Source of the DNA: Suillus spraguei
Taxonomy: Eukaryota; Basidiomycota; Agaricomycetes; Boletales; Suillaceae
DNA length: 64,000 nucleotides
Direction of reading: 5' to 3'
Assembly: GCA_016800925.1 (NCBI GenBank)
Contig: JABCPU010000135.1
Coordinates: 62,001-126,000, forward strand
Of this stretch, positions 37,138-46,533 are shown in pieces (position 1 is the stretch's first letter; each line of letters starts with the position of its first letter). Made by a program: the position numbers and the translations under genes. Under the pieces are notes generated by a model. That model saw only the letters and a program-made list of their open reading frames with translations. It was not told where the DNA came from and ran no database searches.

Positions 37138-39000
37138 CTAATCGAAAGTGATCTTTGACCCCTCAAACTGAGTGACGGCTCCAGTGCGTGCGCCTCCTCG
37201 ACCTCTGCCACCACCCCTTCCACCGCGGTCACCACCTCGGCCGCGTCCTCTCCCACCACGGTCACCACCAAACCCGCCGCGTCCACGTCCGCGGTCACCG
37301 CCGCCGAACCCACCGCGTCCACGACCTCGGTCACCGAATCCACCACGACCTCCACCCCGTCCACCCCCAGCGTTGTCTCTTGGTTGGGAATAGTCCAAGC
37401 GAAGGCTGCGGCCATCAAGCTCATAACCCTGCAGCTGTCCGTAGGCTGTCTGTGCGGCCTCCAGAGCACTAAACTCGACATAGGCAAAACCTTTCGGCCT
37501 TCCCGACTCACGATCCGTCGGAACACGAACGCTTTTAACGTCGCCGTGCTCGCCAAAAACTTCCCAAAGTTGGTCCTCGTTAACACCAAAGCTAAGATTC
37601 CCAACAAAGAGGACGCTTGATACTGGGCTCGGCATGTCACCAAAAGACTTCGCCCGGTTTTCACGGACAGCGGTTTTATCCGGGGGAGTGCTTTTGTCAA
37701 TATTAACGGATCGCCCATCAATATCTTTGCCATTCATTTGGAGAGCCTTTACAACCGCATCTGCGGATGTGAAGTGAACATAGCCAAAGCCACGCGACTT
37801 TCCGGTCGCGCGATCCGTCTGCACTTGAGCAGAAACAATTTCGCCGCAGGAGGCAAATTCCTGTGCAAGCCAGTCGTTGTCGACATTCCATGATAGCCGG
37901 CCAACGAAAATACTTTTCGTTTCCTCAGTCGACACGCTAAGAGCGGTATTGCTATCGACCAATTTTACCTTTTTTGGGGGAACGGATGGCTCTGCTTCTG
38001 CTTTGCGCTTAGTCCCTGTAGGCCATTCAGATTGATGAATGACTACTACAATCAATAACTTACCCTTCGCAGGCGGTACCTCGGCGCCCTTGTCCCCATC
38101 CTGATCTGACGAACTCTCGTCGCTTGGAGAAGAATCGGAAGAATTGCCACTTTCTTTACCCTTCCCCTTTTTGTCGGCTGGGACACCGGCGGGTTTTTCA
38201 TCATCCGATGAGTCATCAGAGTCCGAGATAGGGGCAAGTTGCTTGGGTTGTTCATCCTCTGAAGAGGAGTCCGAGGACTCGTCACTTGATTCGGATGCTT
38301 TTGAAATTGATGCTTTGAGTGCTCCCTATAGAAATTGAATGAAGGTCGAAAGACTGGAAAAATAAATACATACAGCCTTAGCCAAAATCTCCTTGGGTGA
38401 TATTGGTAATTTGACTTTCTTTGCCGGCAAGGTGGTGACTTTTGCTGCCTTGCTCTTATCCGTCTTTTTGCCTGAAGACCAAGACAAAAAATTAGGTTGG
38501 GCGGAGACTAGTGCCATTAAGCACTTACCATTAGCAGGTTGGACATCCTGCATCTCTACGTCCTTGTCACCGACTTCATCTGATGAGCTCTCGTCGCTCG
38601 ACGACGAATCAGAAGAATCACTACTCTCCACTTTACCCTTTCCCTTTTTGCCGGCTAGAGTGCTAGTAGGCTTTTTTTCTTCTGGTGAATCGTCAGAGTC
38701 CGACATAAGCGCAGTTTTTTTGGGTTGTTCGTCTTCCGAAGAAGAGTCTGAGGAATCGTCAGATGATTCGTCTTTGGAATGCTTAACGGGAGTCTTTCCA
38801 TTCGATGCTTCGAGTACTTTCTATGGGGGTTGGATAAAGGTCAGGAGGGGACGAGTAACGAAAGGAATACATACGGCCTTGGCCAAAATCTCCTTGGGTG
38901 ACGCTAACGACTTTGCTTTTGCGGGTGAGACGGCGGCTGGCTTGACACCCTTGGCCTTATCTGCTGCCTTCTTGTCTGCCTTCTTGTCCGATTTTGCCAT
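37138..39000 (-). CDS. NSR1: Nucleolin-like protein, two RRMs and RGG tail (NSR1/gar2 type)
   Basis: Nucleolar RNA-binding protein needed for pre-rRNA processing. The ATG at 38998-39000 begins a Lys-rich start (MAKSDKKADKKAADKAKGVK). Two copies of an acidic serine module follow, each introduced by SPKEILAKA and containing ESSDxSSEDEQPKK-like CK2 sites; introns fall at equivalent places. RRM1 has SIFVGRLSWNVD and GFGYVHF; RRM2 has SVLFVGNLSFGVNEDQ and GFAYVEF. The tail is a long Arg-Gly-Gly stretch (RGGFGDRGRGRGG) ending VTQFEGSKITFD at the TAG at 37138-37140. The domain order matches nucleolin/NSR1. Divergent from the Rab escort gene (146 bp). Confidence 0.93.
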
Positions 39001-39061
39001 GGTGTACAAGTGAGGGATACAGATATGCGATGTAAGAAGTCCAAAATTTTGGCTGGATAAG

Positions 39062-39067
39062 CACGTG
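39062..39067. promoter_or_regulatory. CACGTG motif in the NSR1/MRS6 divergent promoter
   Basis: GCACGTGAGC lies between the two start codons, the second such E-box core among the four divergent promoters of this island. Function is inferred only. Confidence 0.3.
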
Positions 39068-39146
39068 AGCCATTCTGATTAAGGGCAGGTTAAAGACTTG
39101 GAATGCGTTGCGATGTGTGCCAATCAATTCCTTCAGCACTACGGCA

Positions 39147-40814
39147 ATGGATAATCACTTTGACGTTATCGTACTTGGCACCGGTCTGACCGAATCTATA
39201 ACTGCTGCGTGAGCAAAATTGAAATTCGCGCACCATGTTCTTGTACTCAGTAGGAACCTATCAGTGCTCTCTCCAAAGCTGGTTTCAAAGTCGCACATAT
39301 TGACCCCAATCCATATTATGGTGCAGACCAAGCATCCCTCTCATTAGATGAACTCGTGCAGTGGGTTGATCACTGCAAAGAGGACAATCATTCCGTCACT
39401 CATTATGGTGAAGTCCCACCTCATGCGAGACAGTACTCAGTCTCATTGGCCCCTTCGGTCATTCCATCAATCGGCCCTTTCATTTCGTCCCTCATTGCGT
39501 CCGGCGTTTCTCGCTACGGATCTTTCAAGCTCCTTAGTCGTGTTGTCATTTATGACGCTGGCATATTGAAAGATGTTCCTCAGAGCAAAGATGACATCTT
39601 TCAGAGCAAGGCGATGAGTCTCTTAGAGAAGAGGAGGGTCACGCGTTTCCTAATGTTTGCTGCTGGAGAATTCGAGAATAGCAAGGAGCTGCACGACCAA
39701 GAAAATTCTCCCTTGCTTGATTTCTTGCAGAGTATTTTTTTGCTCAGTGAAGCAACCGCTCGCACCATTACCTATGCCCTGGGATATTGCTGTTTTATTT
39801 CAGAAACGACTCTTCCCGCTCTGTATCGTATCCGCGCTTACCTGAAGGGATCTGGTCGCTATGGGCCGTCCTCATTTCTCGTTGGCTACTACGGTGGCTC
39901 GGGCGAAATCGCACAAGGTTTTTGCCGCGCAGCTGCCGTGAGGGGAGGTGTGTATATTCTGGGACGATCCATTACAAGAATCTCGTCTGTCGATCCCACC
40001 GCGCCAGAATATCCCGTTTTGACATCAGGTCCACCCCAGTTCGCTGTTGAAGTGGACGACTTTCCAGACCGTCTTCACTGTCGATGCCTGATATCGGCGA
40101 CTACTCTTCTACCAGGTCACCTTCGCACTCTAGCACATCTGATTCGTCCGAGTATTTCGTCCCGCAGCTCTCCGCAGCCATTTGCAATGGCGCGATGTAT
40201 CGCAATTGTTGATGGACCAATCACTTTACCTTTGGACACTGAGGATTCCGGAGCGTCAGAAGCGTCGGATTCTTCACTTCTTGTCTTTCCGCCTGGGTCG
40301 TTGAACGGGGGATCGGCGATTTCTACTGTGCATGTTATGACAGCAGGTCCAGGTACAATGTCGGCCCCTTCTGGCAAAGGTATGGTTGTTCTTCAATTCA
40401 TGATTAGTAGTACCTCAATTCATTTTAGGAATCCTGTACATTTCAATGCCTCTTGCCACTAATTCCGTTCATTCGGCTGAGATTCTTTTACGCCCTTATC
40501 TAACAGCTGTTCTCGTATTGTTTCGGGCTGAGCAACAGGAGCAGACAAGATTGATTTGTTCTACATTCTATATGCAAGAACTTGCCTCGTGTACATCCAG
40601 CACCTCAGATTCATTGGTAGGGCTGCTGGCTGTGCCTTCATTAAGCCCACATACAACACAAGGGGTAGATGAAGCTGCAATAGTTGCAGAGGCTATTTTC
40701 AGGAAGGCAGTATTTTCTCTTAATAGAGAGATCAAAGAAGGATGTGAGCAATGTGTGTTTTGGCCTTTGTTAGCTGAGATGGAGGAGGGAGAAGATAATA
40801 ATGTGCAGTGGTAG
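39147..40814 (+). CDS. MRS6: Rab escort protein / Rab GDI superfamily
   Basis: Presents newly made Rab GTPases to geranylgeranyl transferase II. The ATG at 39147 gives MDNHFDVIVLGTGLTESITA, the GDI/REP FAD-like loop. An intron then leads to ALSKAGFKVAHIDPNPYYG. Conserved region 2 reads as SRVVIYDAGILKDVPQSKDD and FQSKAMSLLEKRRVTRFLMF. Later blocks are TARTITYALGYC and YGGSGEIAQGFCRAAAVRGG. A second intron near 40380-40430 joins GTMSAPSGKG to ILYISMPLATNSVHSAEILL. The end is acidic (EEGEDNNVQW) with no prenylation CaaX, favouring REP over a membrane anchor. The spacer between the domains, rich in Ser and acidic residues, also fits REP rather than the shorter, more conserved GDI. Confidence 0.87.
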
Positions 40815-40929
40815 AACACACATACATATGTAGTATGAGGGACCTGCTTGTTTAGGAAGAAGTATTGTACAATCTTTTGAGAGAGGCAAACTAGGATTGT
40901 TGCCACAGCTCTCACAAGGTCATATGAAG

Positions 40930-41529
40930 TGTTACAGCAGAGTTATGTAGCAATGAGATTTATTCAGCTGAGGAAAATATCATAAATTAGGTTCCAGTGC
41001 AAGAACCACACATAGTCAAGTATCACAGAATTTTTCCAAAAGTAATTGCAACGAGGAATTCTTGTACTGAATTTGCAAAGAATCTTGCTATTTTTCAATA
41101 TATTGATATGCAGTTGGTCAGGACCTGTGTTAACAAAGTCTGAATGTAGTTCTGAGGCCTTTCTTGCTTATGCTTAACATCAAGGGACAGTCCAAAGGTA
41201 TAACCTAAGGCTGAAAGATGTTTCACAAGTCAAGAGGATCAAAGATGCAAGTCAAGACACTAGATTGCATAGAACTAGCTTAGGGAAATACAGCTGGTAA
41301 CTCTGGATTTATATATGTCCAGTAAAGATGGGTTTAGCACTGGTCTCCTGGTAATACAGCATATAGCAAGATGAAAAAGGAAAATGATCAACTACTCAAA
41401 AGGGAAAAGTGGTATGATATGGAAAATCAGCCAATAGCAAAAAGGACATATATGATGTCATAAAATAAAAGTAATGGTGATGATGGGAAAAACAACAGAA
41501 TCCAGTGTATCATATGTATGGTTGTAACA
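40930..41529 (-). repeat. Putative LTR of diverged chromovirus F
   Basis: Bounded by TGTTACAGC at 40930 and GTAACA at 41529, a TG...CA pair with TGTTAC/GTAACA inverted ends. On the minus strand it is directly preceded by AAGGGGGTAA, the same polypurine tract sequence found before the A1 3' LTR. About 600 bp. No partner 5' LTR was found because the element is truncated at 42942. Confidence 0.6.
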
Positions 41530-41568
41530 TTACCCCCTTACTAGATTTCAAAGTCACTAGCTTCATCA

Positions 41569-42503
41569 TCACAGATGAATATCTTCAGTAAGATGCTTGG
41601 GGTCAACCTCACTCTTATCTCTGGGAAGTCCTACATAGGATTCCCTGTCTGCTTCCATCACTTCTGTATGCCCTCTAAATGCAGGGCAGTGCTCCTTCGC
41701 ATGTCCTGAACTATATGCCAAACAGAGTAGGCACCTATAGCTAGGACAATGGATTGCTTCATGGTTATACCCATGGCAATGAGAACATATTTTGTAGGTA
41801 TAGTTGAATGGAAGGATGCTAGGAATATTTGATAACACTGATGAGGGAAGAGAAGCTTTGTCAAATGTATCATTGCTACTATCATCTGCTTCCAATTTAG
41901 CAGCTCATTGCTGGGCATACACCTCACCCAGTATCAGCCTGGCATCCTCCCATTCTAAGTGCATCCTCAATGAAATCTCCAGCTGGCCTATAAGAGTGTG
42001 GAGCAGTATCAATGCAATGTAAGATAGTTTGAAAATTTTCAGCATTAAGGCCTGCTGTGATGAAGTCTACCTGAGTTTGACAGATAGTATGGATACAACA
42101 GAGGATACTGCAGGATGGTTATCAACAGTATCACATAGTTGATGGATATGAAGATTCTGTAAAAAACATTTCATATGGAGTCAAGTGAGGGTAAAGGAGC
42201 AAGTTCTGTATGAAGAGCTATGACAGAGTGACTATCTTCAAGATAGTGACAATAGTGTTCATGGACATAAGGCGCATAGTGTGGTTCAAAAGATATCTGA
42301 TTGTTATTGATGAGGCATTGTATAGGAACAAGGGCAATTTTGGGAACTTTGATGATGGAAGGCATGGTTAGAATCTTGGGTGTTTTTATAGAAAAAAGAT
42401 GGATGACACTTCTTATATATGGTGAAAATTGAAGTGGAGTTGCAGAGGTTAGATTCTGGTTCACGTGAATTTTCAGCTGATGAATATCCCTTCCATTTGA
42501 CAA
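41569..42503 (-). pseudogene. Accessory third ORF of chromovirus F, with paired zinc knuckles (decayed)
   Basis: On the minus strand, downstream of the pol relic, lie two open pieces. The first is 42503-42171 (with [20 protein letters not shown]). The second is 41895-41569, whose middle has CSHCHGYNHEAIHC followed by CLLCLAYSSGHAKEHCP. The Cys/His spacing mirrors the end of the A1 third ORF (CCVCGLLGHRQKNC and CKVCRYWSPTHLSIYCP). Stops and frame changes between the pieces mark it as dead. Position relative to pol, polypurine tract and LTR is the same as in A1. Confidence 0.55.
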
Positions 42504-42942
42504 TGAATCATTATTGATTGGCTGTTCCTTTATGATTTAGAATTGCTTTGACTTCAAATTCTTCTTCTCCTTCTATTAGGTTAGGTTGTGGGAATAGGAA
42601 GTTCAGTCTGTGGATGTTGTTTTTGTAATGGAATGATAAAAAAGTGGCATGGAAAACTGGGTGAATCTTCTATTGCTTTGGAAGTTCTAGTTGGTATGTA
42701 AGGGGTGATAAGACTTTGATGAATCTAAAGAGTCCTTCCTATTTTAAAGCCAATTTTTGGTGAGAGTAACAGAGTTTGAGGTTCTTGGCTTCTAGCTGAA
42801 CTCTATCTCCTCATTTCCAGGGTTTGAATCTAGAATGAATTTGGTTCTTCATTATCTGTCTGAGAGTTCAAGGGTTTCTTCTTGATGGTGTTAGAGCATC
42901 TTTAGTTTTGCTTCTACAGCAGGAATGTGAGAGTTTGGGGGT
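42504..42942 (-). pseudogene. pol: 3' end of Pol of chromovirus F (integrase C-terminus), decayed
   Basis: The minus strand, allowing for stops, reads GDRVQLEAKNLKL, FIKVLSPLTYQLELPKQ, KIHPVFHATFLS and EGEEEFEVKAILNHKG. This parallels the A1 integrase tail (GDKVWLSAANLRLKLPS, IHPTFHASVLS, EEEEEYEIEAILSHKG). It contains several stops and is cut at 42942 by the B5 LTR. Confidence 0.65.
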
Positions 42943-43281
42943 TGTAACAACTTGGAAAAATTGCTAGCTGCTTAGAAGCCCAATTTTCCAATGAGTTGTC
43001 CTAAAAGGTCATAACTAAAGTCACAGGGGCTTGGCCTCAGCTCATACACTGTGCCTCTAATTTTGTATGAAGTCCAAGGGGGAGTTCTGGTGAAGTCCAG
43101 AGGGGAAGTCCAAAGGAACTCTGGGGCTGGATTGCTCAATAAAGCACTGATAGACTTCCAGAGGAGCACAGAAAACCATGCTGGAACTATTTCTGAAGGA
43201 CAGGGAATAAAGGTAAGACTACTGGAACAAGTCCCAAGTAGAATGGATGGAGGATAAACTACTAGACAAAGTCTGGAGCAG
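42943..43281 (-). repeat. Outermost B LTR, left segment (copy B5)
   Basis: A diverged B copy that starts TGTAACAACTTGG and joins the common B block at GGGGCTTGGCCTCAGCTC. It is split at 43281 by C3 and resumes at 53755. It forms the outer frame of the nested cluster. Confidence 0.6.
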
Positions 43282-43599
43282 TATCATATACCATACATCT
43301 GATCTCAGATCAGATCGATCCTGCTTCCATCCGGTCCACAAATCCTCTTTGGACCACTCATCTGAAAGTTCCTACTTCTCGCACTCTAACTCCATTGTGG
43401 ACGTCTGTGTCTACCTCCTTTTGGCAATCCTCCTGTCTCCAGTATTCTGGCTATGTATATTTCTATCCTGCTTATTGATCCATTACCTATGTTTCATTTC
43501 TGACTCGTGCTTACTGATCCACTGTGTAGTTACTAATAGACTTCCATTATACATTGTACATAGCCCTTGGTCCCAGACTCGTTGATTATCCATGCCAGT
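43282..43599 (+). repeat. Family C LTR, left segment, nested in B5 (copy C3)
   Basis: Starts TATCATATACCATACATCTG (TGTCATATACC with one change) and is interrupted after CCATGCCAGT by chromovirus A1; it continues at 53331. Flanks AGCAG and GGCAG match at four of five bases, consistent with a target duplication in B5. Confidence 0.75.
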
Positions 43600-44074
43600 T
43601 GTTACAGTTGTACGTGCCCCTATTCATTTTCTCTTTGTCTCCTTACTTGTATATCATGTCACATGACTCTGACTCATATGCTCAATGCATCTGTACTATA
43701 GTTGCCTTCCCTATTTGGATACGCACTTACTTTCCCACGCCTCTCTTGGTCTGTGCGCACATATTGGTCTATTTAAGCACGTTGTACTTGTAGTAGATTC
43801 TTTACTTTAATCTTACTGGGTTTTACCTGGAACTTCCTTTGCTTAGGTCTCCAACCTAAGTTGTCTTGAATCGTCTCTAAGTCTAAGCACTCCTTAGCCT
43901 TAGTCTCTATTCTCGTAGAACCTCTTAGACTTGTCTTTGAGGCCGAACCCTTGATTGTACTCGGAACACGTTCCTTGTACTTTCACCTTGTCCTCTTCTG
44001 GACATTGTAAGAACCTCCCAGCAGACTGACTGTGTCTTTTCACTGTCGCTGGTGACGCCACCCCAGTTGTAACA
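43600..44074 (+). repeat. 5' LTR of A1
   Basis: 475 bp from TGTTACAGTTG to TTGTAACA. It holds a TATA-like TATTTAA at 43770-43776 and the ACTTTAATCTT site 34 bp further on at 43804-43814. Confidence 0.92.
43770..43814 (+). promoter_or_regulatory. Predicted core promoter and transcript start of A1
   Basis: TATTTAA at 43770-43776 stands 34 bp before ACTTTAATCTT (43804-43814), the sequence complementary to the primer-binding site. In Tf1-type elements the complementary bases are the first of the mRNA, so transcription probably begins at about 43804. Confidence 0.5.
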
Positions 44075-44075
44075 A

Positions 44076-44086
44076 AAGATTAAAGT
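44076..44086 (+). promoter_or_regulatory. Putative self-priming primer-binding site of A1
   Basis: AAGATTAAAGT, one base after the LTR, is the exact reverse complement of 43804-43814 in the LTR. The same match holds in A2, and the site is kept in A3 at 63499-63509. Confidence 0.6.
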
Positions 44087-44648
44087 CCATTTTGATCGTT
44101 GACTATCCAGTCTTCGACCCCAAACCCTGGTTGCTTAGATAAGCAGATAAGCATACACGTACGCTCAACTGATTGTCAAGAGAAGCCCTCTGACAGAAGA
44201 CAAGCCCTGACGGACAGCAAGACAGCGCGTGTAGGCACCGAGAAAGTATAAACTCACCAGACGAATCGCCAAATATGACGACCAAAGACTTTGAATACAA
44301 AATCGGTCAGCCAGCCGGTTTTGATGGAGATCGCGACAATTCTCGCAAATTTATCGAATCATGCAATCTACACTTTGACATCAATGAAAAGCTTTACACC
44401 ACCGACAAACAGAAGATCATCTTCATAACATCTTTTATGACGGAGAGAAATGCCAAATCTTGGAAAGAGCAATTCCTTGACCATGCTCAATCAACCGACA
44501 CCTCTGGACAAAAAGTTGGTTATGGGACAATGGTGGATTTTATGAAAAGCTTCAAGGAAGCCTTTGAACCAGTGGATACCAAAGGAACCGCACTCACGAA
44601 ACTCAGGGATCTCAAACAAGGAAGTGGAGATCTTCACACTTACATTGC

Positions 44649-46070
44649 TGTTATGACCATGCAAAACCGGAGGTTAGTAAGAAGTCCTGGTCTTACATGG
44701 GGTTGTACCGGAGGGTTGTAAGTCAAAGGGGCTTGGCCTCAGCTCGTACGCTGTGCCCCTTACCTGAGTATGTGCCCTTAATTTCGGATGAAGTCCAAGG
44801 GAGAGTTCTGGTGAAGTCCAGATGGAGGGTCCGGACAAACTCTAAGGCAGGATAGCTCGACAGAGCTCTGATGGACTTCCAGATGAGCACGGGAATGCGC
44901 CGGAACTATTTCTGGAAGGTAGGGAGTAATGGTAACACTACTGGAACAAGCTCCAAGTAGAACGGATGAAGGATGGACCACTGGACAAAGTCCAGGGCAG
45001 GATAGGAGCAGAGCTCCGGAGGGAAAGATGATCCATAGATGTCAGAGGATAGGATAGGATGGATCCGGAGGACTAGGGGTCCGAAGGTCCGGAGCTCAGA
45101 GGAGCGGAGGAGTGGAGGAGCGGAGGAGCGGAGGAGCGGAGGAGCGGAGGAGCGGAGGAGCGGAGGAGCGGAGGAGCGGAGGAGCGGAGGAGCGGAGGAG
45201 CAGAGGAGCAGGAGGGAGGAGCAGAGGAGCAGAGGAGCAGAGGAGCGAGGAGCAGATGATCGGATGATCGGATGAGCATAGCTCTGTGGATCTTAGAGGA
45301 AGTGTTGGCTACTACAGAGGAGTAGGTCTGGATGTGGTGTAGAGATAGTATAGACTACTCCGGACAAGGTCTGGAATAGAAACAGACAGTATAAGACTAC
45401 CAAAGGTAGAGTCGGAGGTGAAACAGATGATAGACGGAGATGGACGAAGTCCGAAAAGATTATAGACATAGGGTCAAAGCTCCGGCCTAGGGAGTGATCC
45501 CATAGGCCTGAGTCGGAAGCTTACAAGGGCCGGAGCCCAAGTGCAAGAATGGAGACAGAGTTATATAGACATGATAACAGGATACAGAGTAATCAAAGGA
45601 ATATACAGAAGTAGGAACAATGAATCAGACTAAGGTCTGCAGGAGTTGTACTACAAGTTTATATACTGTAGGAGCATGCCGGAGGGTAAGTACAGATAGT
45701 CCGAGGCTATGTCTGAAGCATATGGAAACACATTAGTAAGTACAGCGGGACATAAGGCTATGAACTCGGAGATGAAGCTCGTACAAAATACTTATCAAGA
45801 CGGAGGCAGAGATCACCGAGAACCGGAAGCACAGAGATACCCAGAAGCCGAAGACACAGGTATATTCTAAAAGGGGTAATGCGCAGGTGCGCGGGAATAG
45901 TTCGGATATGAACTTGGATCGGATATGGACACGGATGGATATGGATTGGAGTGGATGGGTGGATCGGATATGTGAACTGGATTGGATGGGTGGATCAGAT
46001 ATGTGTAGGTTGGGTGTCTGGATGTCCATGGATTGGATTTGATCTAAACCTGAATGTACGGTATATGACA
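44649..46070 (-). repeat. Solo LTR, family B, inside A1 gag (copy B6)
   Basis: 1422 bp, the longest B copy, with plus-strand ends TGTTATGACC and GGTATATGACA. Target duplication ATTGC (44644-44648) against ATCGC (46071-46075), one change. In minus orientation it has a TATATAAA box near 45660. Confidence 0.85.
45105..45250. repeat. 8-bp minisatellite within B6
   Basis: Tandem GAGGAGCG units, about 12 near-perfect copies followed by GAGGAGCA variants. Shorter versions occur at the same place in B1, B2 and B4, so copy number varies between B LTRs. Confidence 0.8.
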
Positions 46071-46533
46071 ATCGCCGACTTTGAGGCACTTGCAGCCAAG
46101 GCTCAAATTACCGACAATGCAACGAAGATCCAATTCTTCCAAGATGGCCTGAACTGGGGTATCCTTACAAAGCTTTTCGCACTAGGAGATGTCTCAGAAG
46201 TATTCCGAGACATTGTGCTGCAATGTGTTTCCATTGACAACTCCCATCATCGCCTTCAAGCCATGAGGACACGTCATGCTCCACAACAGAAGAAGAAGAA
46301 CTATGGAAACACACGTTACATCCCTAATTGTGATTCCAACGCAATGGTCATAGATCGAATCTCCGACATGGAGAGATCCGAATGCATGAAGAAGGGACAA
46401 TGCTTCGGATGCAAGAAGACAGGACATCGCATTCACAATTGTCCTGACAGAAAGAAGAAGACCCCACTCCGACAAACTGAAGTCAAAGAAGGGGAAGACA
46501 TGAAGAAACTGTAAGGCGGATTGTTGCGGATTT

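Larger units (their letters stand above)
44275..46514 (+). pseudogene. gag: Gag of chromovirus A1, split by a B LTR
   Basis: Structural capsid/nucleocapsid protein. The ATG at 44275 starts MTTKDFEYKIGQPAGFDGD and is open to GSGDLHTYIA, where the B6 LTR (44649-46070) interrupts it. Coding resumes as DFEALAAKAQITDNATKIQF and runs through the zinc knuckle CFGCKKTGHRIHNC (C-x2-C-x4-H-x4-C) to TAA at 46512-46514. Apart from the insertion the frame is intact, at about 270 codons. The insertion kills the gene. Confidence 0.85.

Noticed and set aside
37172..37472. Long plus-strand frames rich in Pro and Arg
   Set aside because: They are shadows of the Gly/Arg-rich tail of the nucleolin-like gene on the minus strand.
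36744..37733. 329-codon minus-strand frame
   Set aside because: It overlaps the nucleolin-like gene in another frame and reads antisense through the end of RIC8; low-complexity Val/Asp/Gly sequence.
45039..45279. Repetitive frames on both strands (EERRSGGA and SSAPPLLR repeats)
   Set aside because: Translations of the 8-bp minisatellite in the B6 LTR; not genes.
45870..45890. AAAAGGGGTAAT in B6 as a polypurine tract
   Set aside because: It resembles the A1 tract, but no repeat of the following 190 bp exists at the other end of B, so B is not a small two-LTR element by this reading.
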